From: Manihot esculenta
Taxonomy: Eukaryota; Streptophyta; Magnoliopsida; Malpighiales; Euphorbiaceae
NCBI RefSeq assembly: GCF_001659605.2
Contig: NC_035164.2
Coordinates: forward strand, 15,524,295-15,588,294
Length of the DNA: 64,000 bases
Reading direction: 5' to 3'
Made by a program: the position numbers and the translations under genes. Under the pieces are notes generated by a model, which worked only from the letters and a program-made list of their open reading frames with translations, did no database searches and was not told the origin of the DNA. This document shows, in pieces, positions 55,796-64,000 of this stretch. Numbering within the stretch: the stretch's first letter is position 1; every line of letters starts with the position of its first letter.

Positions 55796-57189
55796 ATGGA
55801 CCATGATAGGCCTTTGGATGTTTCGCAGTTGATATATCTTGTTTTCCTCTTGCTCCACTTGATAGATGTAGTTTTCCTCTTACTCCATCATATAGGTCCC
55901 TCAATGCTCGATTTGAGAAAGAAATCTGTAAGATAAAGAAAGATGGTTAGGGGTCCACCGGGGATATCCCGGTAGAAACCCTTCGACGTTCAAATCAGAT
56001 TTATGAACTAGAGTAGTATAGATAGACAAGAGTTACAGAGAAAAAATAAAAATGGAGTAGAGGAAGAAGCAAGAAGAAGAAGAAGACCCCTTGGAAGAAG
56101 ATTCCCTTTCCTTTTTTACCTACTCTTTTTCTGAGATCCGTGAGAATATACTTTGGCATATTCTTAAGTGGGATCCACTCTTTAATTAAAATAAATTATT
56201 TTTTTTATATATTATCAAATGCCCCCACTCCCTAGTGCGATTAGTTGAGTCAGACGACTGAACGTAGATTGGACTAAGGGAGTATATTCTATACTTATAA
56301 AAGTGAGAAAATTCTCAATGAATTGTTTTGCCAATGTAATATGAACTAATTATGCATTTATTTCTAGAAAGCTTATTTTGGTGATCTCTCCTTTGAAAGA
56401 TTTGACCTTGGAGTCTCTTTTTATTTATTTATTTATTTATTACCTGACTTTTGTGGTCTTCTTTTTTGAGATCTCTCTCTTACCGTCACTTCTAGGCTTA
56501 TTAGCCTTATTCTGGATTCAGACTCATTGGCCTTACTATCGCTTCTAGGCTCATTGGCCTTACTGTCGCTTTCAGGCTTATTGGTCTTGCTCAGGATTCA
56601 GGCTCATTGTTCTTATTGTCACTTCTAGGCTCATAGTCTTGCTCGGAATTTAGGCTCATTGGCTTTACTATCGCTTCCAGGCTCATGGCCTTACTTGGGA
56701 TTCAGGCTCATTGACCTTATTGTCGCTTCCAGACTCATCGACCTTGCTCGGGATTTAGGCTCATCAACCTTACTGTCGCTTCCAGACTCATCGGCCTTGC
56801 TTGGGATTCAGGCTCATTGACCTTACTGTCACTTCTAGGCTCATCGGCCTTGCTCGGGATTCAGGCTCATTGGCCTTACTGACGCTTCCAAGCTCATTAG
56901 CCTTGCTCGGGATTTAGACTCATTGGTCTTACTGTCGCTTCCAGGCTCATTAGCTTTGCTCGGGATTCAGGCTCATTGGCCTTACTATCACTTCTAGGCT
57001 CATTAGCCTTGCTCGGGATTCAGGCTCATTGGCTTTACTGTCGCTTCCAGGCTCATTAGCTTTGCTCTTTCTTCTGAATTTTTTCTGCAAAATAAGAGTT
57101 TACACAGAGCGTATATAACGTGAATGCTTGTTGTTAATTCAATAATATTCATCTATTAACAGAGCGAGATCCTTAGTTGTTAATGCTCG
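55796..57189. other. Sequence between LINE ORF1 and ORF2 with probable insertion
   Basis: An 8-bp direct repeat, AATGCTCG, occurs at 55903-55910 and 57182-57189 and may mark an insertion. Within it 55950-56010 (CACCGGGGATATCCCGG, CCCTTCGACGTTCAAATCAG) resembles transcribed leader sequence of some plant LTR elements. A GA-rich stretch and the long tandem repeat follow. No terminal inverted repeat was seen. Confidence 0.35.
56490..57070. repeat. ~55-bp tandem repeat, about 10 units, dimeric
   Basis: Each unit consists of two related halves: GGCTCATTGGCCTTACTGTC-GCTTCCA and GGCTCATTAGCCTTGCTCGG-GATTCA. All units keep the core AGGCTCATTGGCCTT with scattered changes. It is not in frame-friendly coding context. 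Confidence 0.92.
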
Positions 57190-58182
57190 CCTTTTTTAAT
57201 TGCTAGACCTAAATGAAAAATTTTGGAAGCAGAGAGCTAAAGCCCTTTGGCTTCAAGATGGTGACTGAAATACTAGTTATTTTCATTCAGTTTCCACCTC
57301 TAAACAGCGTAAGAATAAGATTGAAGCTTTACAAGATGAAGATGGAATTGGCATGACTAGAACTCAAGCTTGTATGAGCTTATTTCTTCATATTTTACTA
57401 ATCTATTTACACCAAATGCTTCAAACCCATGAGATATTGTGAGTAATATTCCTGCTTTAGTTTTGGATGATAATAATAACTTTTTACTTGACTATGTTGA
57501 GGAAGTTTGTAGTGTTGTTTTTAGTATGCAGGCTGATAAGTCATCTGGGTTAGATGTATTTAATCCAGGATTTTTTCAGCAATTTTGGGACTTAATTGGC
57601 CTTGCTGTCTCAAATTTTTGTATCTCTCATCTAGCTGCTGGTTCTTTTCCCCCTGGTTTGAATGATACTGCAATTTTTCTAATCCAAAAGAAAGCTTCGC
57701 CATCGAAGATGACTGAATTAAGGCTGATTTCCCTTTACAAAGTTCTATATAAGGTTATGTCTAAGATGATTGCTAATAGGCTTAAGACCCTTTTGAAGAA
57801 TTTGATCTCCGTTAATTAGAGTGCTTTTGTTCCTAGACATAATATACATGATAATAGCATTATGGCTTTTGAGATCATACATTATTTTAGCGGGAAGAAG
57901 CAAGGGAAGCTTAGTCATGCGACCTTGAAAATTGATATTAGTAAAGCCTATGATAGGCTTGAATGGTCTTATTTGAGGGAGGTTTTATTGAAGTTGGAAT
58001 TTGCTTCTTCTTGGGTTGGTATGGTATTGTTCTGTGTTTCTATTGTCTCATATGATTATTAGCTCAAGGAAATTGTGTTGGACTTATTCTTCCTGGTTGT
58101 GGATTGTGACAAGGCAATCCAATATCACGCTATTTGTTTATTTTGTGTACTAAGGGTCTTTTAAGGATAATTGCAGCAGAAG
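57190..58182 (+). pseudogene. LINE ORF2 reverse transcriptase, N-terminal half
   Basis: Begins with the pre-RT segment 'FWKQRAKALWLQDGD' (then a stop) and continues through 'ADKSSGLDVFNPGFF', 'IFLIQKKASPSKMTELR', 'KVMSKMIANRLKTLL' and 'LKIDISKAYDRLEWSYL', the standard plant L1 RT block order. Stops at 57269, 57817 and 58060 and small frame slips show decay. It is interrupted by a solo LTR just before the catalytic motif. Confidence 0.85.
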
Positions 58183-58834
58183 TGTAACGACCCAAAAATC
58201 GGACCGCTACCGGCACTAGGATCCAGATCGGCTTAAGGCTGCCGGGACCCGTAGCAAGCCTAACATACATCCTGTATACCTGTTTAATCCCATACATGAT
58301 CAACATTTACATAAAAACTTTAAACTTTCTTTCTTTTATTCACCAAGCTTAACCTGTGCATGCACAACTCATAATCATAAACATTAAACCCTACACTGGA
58401 GCCCTCATCAAATGCTCCAATGGAGTAACATATCATACATTAAGCTTAGTTTACATAAACAGCATTAACACATTACATAGATCATGTATATGCAAAGGGA
58501 TTAACCATACATGCTAGGGTCAAGCACAACTCTAAACCTCAATAAACATCATTACATTACATGACTGTTCAATACTATTCATTACATCATATTCTTTCTC
58601 ATGTCCACTTACTAACTATTACATACATAAAACTTCCTACTCTAGCTGACTTCCCGGACTGCCTCGTACCTGCAAACCTGGGGGATTAAGGGAATGGGGT
58701 GAGCTACTAGAGCCCAGTGAGCAGAATAGTAAAACATTAAATTTAACATTCATGCTTTTATGAAATGCATCACATCACAAACAAATCACATTAAGGATGA
58801 ACTTGTCACCAATAGTCCTCTAAATAATTCAATC

Positions 58835-58990
58835 ATGCCAGGGGCGTAGTGCAGGCCATACCTGGTCTTTCTCTTACACATATCATATCATACATATCCA
58901 CTCATGCCGGGGGCATAGTGCAGGCCACACCCGGACTTTCTCTTACATTGTGCCAGGGGCGTAGTGCAGGCCACACCTGGACTTCCATAT
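58835..58990. repeat. Three-unit tandem repeat in second solo LTR
   Basis: Units contain TGCCAGGGGCGTAGTGCAGG and CCACACCTGGACTTTC. Confidence 0.85.
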
Positions 58991-59394
58991 CACATCATAT
59001 CATATCTCATCATAGTGAGGGCTAAAGGATCATCCAACATTCATCCAACATTCATCCTCATCATCATCATATTATGCAATGCAACATATTCGTGAATTCT
59101 AATGCAAACAACCTAATATATCATATGGCATTCGTGATGCATGAACATGCTCAATTTTATTTATTTGGTTTGGAAATAAAGGTCCATTCTACTCACCTCA
59201 GGCTTGCTCTGACAAGACACTGAAGCAGCTATCTCACTGCTGGGATCCTCGGTTCCTCGGGTCCGAACCTACACAGGTGGATGCAAATGAGGGACCAAAC
59301 ATATACTAACATGACTCTGAACTACTCCCCAAAAACCCCCTAAAACATCACAAACATGCATAGAAAATCATGCAAAGGAAGGCTGAACAGGGCA

Positions 59395-59630
59395 CTTTCG
59401 GCGGCAGGTTCGGCGGCCGAAAGTCCTTCCAGAGCCGAAAGTCATGCACCTTCGGCAGCTGAAGGTTCCTTCCAGATCCGAAACTCGTGCATGTTCGACG
59501 GCACCTTCGGCGGCCGAAACTCCTTTCCAGAGCCGAAAGTCCACTTTCGGGGGGCAGGGTTCGGCAGCCAAAAGTTTGCCTCCACAGGCAGGTTCGGCGG
59601 CCGAAAGTTCCTTCGGCTGCCGAACCTGAG
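59395..59630. repeat. Hairpin array, leader side, second solo LTR
   Basis: TTCGGCGGCCGAA and TTCGGCTGCCGAA units as in the other LTRs. The upstream array at 60165-60230 is almost lost; only degraded units such as GTTCGGTGACCGAAC remain. Confidence 0.9.
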
Positions 59631-60403
59631 TTCTTCCAAAGTGGCAGAACTCAGCCATCCTATGCACATTTGCCTCCCAAACCTTTCAACTCAAAACCAA
59701 CACTTCCAAAACATGCATACACACATACATAAGCTTATAGGGGTCTCAAACTAACCTAAACCCCAACACAAACACATCAAACATACTTATACAACATACA
59801 TTAACTATAAAAGCACATAAGTCTTAACTCTAAACAACTAACCTAATCACGTATTTCTACCCCATGAACCTTCAAGAAACTTAGTCAAAACATGAAAAGA
59901 GGTGAGGATCTACTCTTACCTCTTGAAGATCGAGAGGAGAGGCGATCCAACTCGGAGGTGGGAGAGATCTAGCTCCTTGGGCCTCCAAACTTCAAAAACT
60001 TGTTCTAAGCTCACAAATCTTCAAAAATCAAGTAAACGCTTGTTAACACTTGAAAGATTTGAGGAAAAATCATCAAAATCAACCACGGGAGGGGATGGAC
60101 TCACCTTTGGCCGGAAATGGGAAAGAAACTCGCCCATTTTCGGCCATGGGGCATCTTATAGGGGCTGGACAGGCCACCTTTGGAAGCCTAAAGTGCCTCC
60201 AAAACTCATGCAAGTTCGGTGACCGAACCTGGATTTTCCTCTATGGACTTTTTCATTCAAAACTCAATTTTTTTCTTACTTAAAACCTTAAAATACATTA
60301 AAACATTTTATTAAAACATGATTTTACCCTTCTAGAGGTTTCCGACATCCGAGGTTCCACCGGACGGTGGAATTCCGATACCGGAGTCTAGTCGGGTATT
60401 ACA

Positions 60404-61440
60404 AGAAGTTTTAGCGGGAAGGATTCATGGGTGTAAATTGATTCCTACAGCTCCTCCTATATTGCATTTATTTTTTGTTGATGACAACATTTTTTTCTTT
60501 GATGTGAAGTTGGAAGAGGCAAACATATTGAAGGCAATTCGTGATAAATATGCAGAGGCGTCAGCCAAATTATTAATTTCTCAAAATCACTCATTTGTTT
60601 TTGTGTGAATACCCATAGCACTACTAAACAAGTGATTTGTTATACTTTTCAGTCTCTGAATAGCCAAATCTTGGTTATCTTGGTTCGCCTACTATTATTG
60701 GAAGGAATAAGAAGCAGGTGTTGCAGTTTGTGAAGGATACATTGTGGGTCAGGCTGAACTCGTGGAATAAGAAATCTCTTACACGGGTTGGTCGTGAAGT
60801 TCTGTTGAAAACTGTCCTCCAAGCATTGCCTAATTATGTTATGAGCATGTTTCTTCTACCCAAGATGTTGTGTGAGAAATTACAACAAGTTATGGCTCGA
60901 TTTTCGTGGGGCAAAGGTAGAGATCATCAATGTGAGTTACATTGGGTAAGCTGGGATAGTTTGTCATTGCCAAAGAAATTTGGGGGCCTATCTTTTAAAA
61001 AGGTTTATCAGTTTAATCTTGCTATGGTTGGAAAAATTAGGTGGCGTTTATTATGTTGTCATCATTCTTTATTAGCAAGATTTCTTAAAGCTCAATATTT
61101 TCCAACAACAAAATTTCTCCATGCCCAACAGGTATAAACCCCAGCTTTGTTTGGCGTGGAATATTAGCTACGATTCCTCTATTGAATTCAGGGACTTATT
61201 GGTGAATCGGGTCTGATATTAATACTTCTATTTGGTTGGATGCTTGGCTTCCTTCTCTAGCAAATTCTAGATCTACATCAGAATTTGAAGCACATAACGG
61301 TTGCTTTGTGGTTTCCAATTTAATTTCAAACAGAGCTTGGAATGTCCCATTTATTTCCAGGGTGTTTAATGTTGTTAATACTGAAGCCATTCTCTCTATT
61401 CCTTTGGCATCAGTGCCAGTGAATGATGTGTTATGCTAGA
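60404..61440 (+). pseudogene. LINE ORF2 reverse transcriptase, C-terminal half
   Basis: Directly after the solo LTR the RT resumes with the catalytic region 'LHLFFVDDNIFF' (F-V-D-D), then 'WNKKSLTRVGREVLLKTVLQ', 'WGKGRDHQCELHWVSWDSL', 'PKKFGGLSFKKV' and 'WKIRWRLL'-type sequence, typical of the plant L1 post-RT region. Several frame slips and stops occur (for example near 60608, 61135 and 61211). Confidence 0.85.
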
Positions 61441-62440
61441 AGTTTGAACGCAAGGGGAACTATTCAGTAAAGAGTGCTTATAAGTCTCCTACATGGCAGT
61501 CACAGACACTTCATAATTCTACTCATTCAAATTGTTGGAGTCGTTTATGGAAGTGTAAGGTACCTCCTTTTCTCCTAAATTTTTTATAGTGAGCTAGTTT
61601 AAGTATTTTTCCAACAAGGGAGCATTTAGTCACAAGACATGTCCCTATTGTTGATATACGCCTAATCTGTCAAAGAAAGTCTGAATCAATCTTACATATC
61701 TTGCTTTAGTGTCCTTATGCTAAGGAAGTTTGGAATTCTAATCCATTGGGATGGTTTAATCCATTTGTTAATTTTTTCTTAGATTGGCTTTCTTCTTTCA
61801 TCTCCTTGTTTAATGCTTTGGACACTTCTTTGGGTTTCTTTATTTGTTGGAGCATTTGGCAGAGCCATAATCAATGCTATTGAAACCAGAAATTCTTATC
61901 ACCTTCTTAATGTTTGGCTAAAGCGATTCATGACTTTGATGAATGGCAGACTATTATGTCTAGGCTTGGCCCTTAAATGGTGGTTAGCAGGAGTTTAGTG
62001 GCTATTGATGCAGCTACAGCTCATCCTGGTAATCAGTTCGATATTGGTATGCTAGTTAGGAAAGTTGATATATTTTTGTTGCGGCATGAAATCTGGTTAA
62101 AGATGGTACTTTGAGTGCTAGAATGCCGAAGTTGTAGGTGTTAAGGAGGCCTTGAGCTAAACCTTGGCTAATTCTTGGAATAATGTGATTGTGGAAACAG
62201 ACTCTTAGGAGGTGGCTAATGCGTTTAATGATGTTGCTTTATTGGATAATTCAAGTTTTGGTCTTTTGATAGCTGATTGTAAATCTCTTATGACAGAGAT
62301 ATGAGATGTAAAAGTTTCTTTTGTTAGCCAATCGGCGAATTTGTGTAAGTTTCTTTTGTTAGCCAATCGGCGAATTTGCTTACACATAAGACTGCTCATG
62401 TAACTCATTCACTTGTGGATCTGTCAACCCCTTTGTTTCT
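61441..62440 (+). pseudogene. LINE ORF2 zinc-binding region and RNase H remnant
   Basis: 'GNYSVKSAYKSPTW' and 'WKCKVPPFLLNFL' match the zf-RVT region at the end of plant L1 ORF2. After 61990 there are scattered fragments of a plant-type RNase H. Many stops are present. Confidence 0.65.
62312..62378. repeat. 35-bp period duplication in LINE tail
   Basis: AAGTTTCTTTTGTTAGCCAA with TCGGCGAATTTG occurs twice (62312-62343 and 62347-62378) without change, so it is a recent slip duplication. Confidence 0.92.
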
Positions 62441-62552
62441 GTTGAACTCTTTAAATTAATAAAGTTTTCAACACCTTAGTTTCAAAAACAAAACTCAGAC
62501 AAAATTATATAACTTTATGAAATCAAATATGCTTACTAGCAAATAAATTATA

Positions 62553-63356
62553 GGGAGATTTACAATTTAGTCTCTGGGTATTGCTATTATTAACAAGTCA
62601 GTCTCTGCATTTTCAGAAACCTATTAAAACGTCCTTATCTTTTCTTTTCGTCAACAAAATAGTCCTTCCATCTATTTCTGCCGTTAAAAATATAGCAAAA
62701 GATCAAATTACCCCCCTTCTTTTCCTCCTCCTCCTCCTCCTTCTTCATTGATTCTTCCTCCTCTTCTTCTTCTTCTTTGGTTCTTCTTTTTCTTCTTCTT
62801 CTTTGATTCTTCTTCGATTTTTCTTTTTATTCTTCTTCTTTAAGGAGGAGGAGGAGGAGGGGGAGGAGATTTTTCTTCTTCTTCTTCTTCTTCTTCTTCT
62901 TCTTTTTCTTCTTCTTCATCATCATCTTCTTCTTCTTTTTCTTCTTCTTCTCCTTCATCATCATCATCTTTTTCTTTTTTTCTTTTTTTTTAAAGAGGAG
63001 GAGGAGGAGGAGGAGGAGAAGGAGGAGGGACTATTTCGTTAACGGAAAGAAACGATAAGGACGTCTTAATAGATATGAGAAAAGATAAGGACATTTTAAT
63101 AGATCTTTGAAAATATTGGGATTGACTTGTTAATAATAGCAATATCTAAGGACTAAATAAGTGGTTTTATTTGAGGGCAAAATTGGATTTTAAAAATTTT
63201 CTCTCTCATCCTTTATCTTTTTTTAACAGAAAAGATGACAGAATGACTATTTCGTTGACGGAGAAAAAAATTAAGGACGTTTTAATAGATTTATGAAAAT
63301 ATAGGGACTGACTTGTTAATAATGTCAATATTTAGGGACTAAAATATAAATCTCTC
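62553..63356. mobile_element. Mutator-type MITE with perfect 9-bp TSD
   Basis: 804 bp, starts GGGAGATTTACAATTTAGTC and ends with the inverted partner ...TAAATCTCTC. Inverted arms align over about 120 bp (shared words: CTATTATTAACAAGTCAGTC, TATTAAAACGTCCTTA). The flanks TAAATTATA at 62544-62552 and 63357-63365 are a perfect 9-bp target duplication, the hallmark of Mutator-like elements. The core is a C/T-rich then G/A-rich microsatellite. A second, internal copy of the right arm lies at about 63030-63155. No coding sequence is present. Confidence 0.85.
62722..63029. repeat. (CTT)n / (GGA)n polypyrimidine-polypurine core
   Basis: Alternating blocks of TTC/CTT repeats and GAGGAG repeats (62842-62867 and 62993-63029) can pair with each other. 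Open frames here are low-complexity artefacts. Confidence 0.92.
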
Positions 63357-63375
63357 TAAATTATATTAGTTTAAA

Positions 63376-64000
63376 CACTATACAACAATAAAAAATATGA
63401 ATTAGCAACCAAATATTTCGATAGCAAAATGATAAAATTTGGTTGCCAATTAGAAATAATGACCAGCTATAATAGTTAGTGTTTCGCCAATCGCTATAGT
63501 AATAGCGACCAAATAGGTAATGGTCACTAAAATAATGACTAAACAACAATCATTTTTTGTCGGTAGTAGGGTGCCAAACTTTGGACGCTAAATGGTCATA
63601 GATGGTCGTTGAACTTTGTCGCCTAAAATGGTTACTACATGGTCAGTAGTTGGTCACTATAGGTCATTGAATAGAAGCTAAAAACCAATTGTAGAATTTT
63701 TGTTTGAACCCTTGATGGTTTGTTGAATCTCACTAAATAAAATGGATACTATATGGTCACCAATGGGTCGCCTACCGCGGCTAAATAATAGTTAAATTGA
63801 TTTTTTATTGCTATTTGAAATTTGGTTGCTAACTGATCAACCAAATAGTTATTGCTTTAAAGGTAATTGTTACAATTATTTCCTGTTTTAATCATTGACT
63901 TGTCGTAATAGTTATATACATTTCAATCTTCAATTTTGCAATTTAAAATATTCAAAATAGAAATATAAGACAAGACACCAAAAACTAAAAAGTTGTGAAT
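63376..64000. mobile_element. CACTA-type element, left end (continues beyond window)
   Basis: A canonical CACTATACAACAATAAAAAA start is followed by recurring words such as AGCAACCAAATA, TTTGGTTGCC, GCGACCAAATA and AATGGTCACTA in both orientations, typical of CACTA subterminal repeats. The other terminus and any transposase would lie past 64000. Confidence 0.5.

Larger units (their letters stand above)
58183..60403 (-). mobile_element. Second solo LTR of the chromovirus group
   Basis: 2221 bp, TGTAACGACCC...GGGTATTACA in plus-strand reading, flanked by the 5-bp duplication AGAAG (58178-58182 and 60404-60408). It shares the full LTR architecture (three-unit repeat, two hairpin arrays, TATA-like box at about 60156) with the chromovirus at 29-41 kb and is closer to it than the other solo LTR is. 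Orientation is again minus. No internal region remains. Confidence 0.93.
55082..62480 (+). mobile_element. Decayed L1-type LINE, split by later insertions
   Basis: Plus-strand remains of a plant L1 LINE in the expected order: ORF1 with DUF4283 and a zinc knuckle (55082-55795), ORF2 reverse transcriptase (57190-58182 and 60404-61440), a zinc-binding RT-associated region and RNase H remnant (61441-62440), and an A-rich/AATAAAG tail near 62455. The endonuclease part of ORF2 is not visible, so the copy was deleted or rearranged before position 57190. A solo LTR (TSD AGAAG) splits the RT and a tandem-repeat block separates ORF1 from ORF2. Confidence 0.8.

Noticed and set aside
62803..63042. Glu- and Leu-rich open frame
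   Set aside because: Microsatellite translation within the MITE core.

Overview
This is eukaryotic nuclear DNA from a flowering plant, very probably a eudicot. Most intergenic sequence is strongly AT-rich, the one intact gene has a spliced intron, and nearly everything else is plant-type transposable-element sequence or an integrated plant pararetrovirus. The family of origin cannot be proved from the window. A Euphorbiaceae genome such as cassava is my guess, held at low confidence.

Layout. 1-2 kb is AT-rich spacer. A young but broken Ty1/copia element (about 4.5 kb, perfect 5-bp target duplication) lies at 1999-6538. 6.5-13.1 kb is AT-rich spacer with no recognisable gene. An old CACTA-like element made mostly of 'acaaacgg' subterminal repeats occupies 13154-15163. 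The only convincing intact host gene follows: a two-exon, minus-strand RTM2-like protein (HSP20 domain, Pro/Lys-rich repeats, C-terminal membrane anchor) at 15543-17077. Next are a FAR1-related pseudogene (17.8-20.4 kb), a decayed B3-domain fragment (20.8-21.1 kb), a 104-bp minisatellite (22.7-23.5 kb) and degenerate LTR-like sequence (25.7-27.3 kb).

27357-50007 is one minus-strand integrated caulimovirid-like genome (florendovirus-like order: movement protein, coat protein, protease-RT-RNase H, then an overlapping second ORF), about 8 kb without its insertions. It starts and ends in AT-dinucleotide repeats and carries a 150-bp terminal redundancy and a 90-bp-arm palindrome. Stops, a 31-bp tandem duplication and two later insertions inactivate it. 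The insertions are a full-length Ty3/gypsy chromovirus (Tekay/Del-like, 29420-41412, TSD GAGGC) and a solo LTR of a related family (42154-44605, TSD TTTAT). One LTR of the chromovirus was in turn invaded by a CACTA-like element (29836-31751) flanked by an unusual 115-bp duplication.

50-55 kb holds a broken B3-domain gene, a short ORF with a TATA box and a partial tandem duplication, and a fragment resembling the RNase H1 hybrid-binding/viroplasmin domain. 55.1-62.5 kb is a decayed L1-type LINE split by a third related solo LTR (58183-60403, TSD AGAAG) and by a tandem-repeat block. An 804-bp Mutator-type MITE with a perfect 9-bp TSD (62553-63356) follows, and a CACTA terminus at 63376 runs off the window.

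The genes do not form a pathway. The interest lies in the layered insertion history, in the hairpin arrays around the promoter of the chromovirus LTR family, and in the odd duplication around the nested CACTA-like element.
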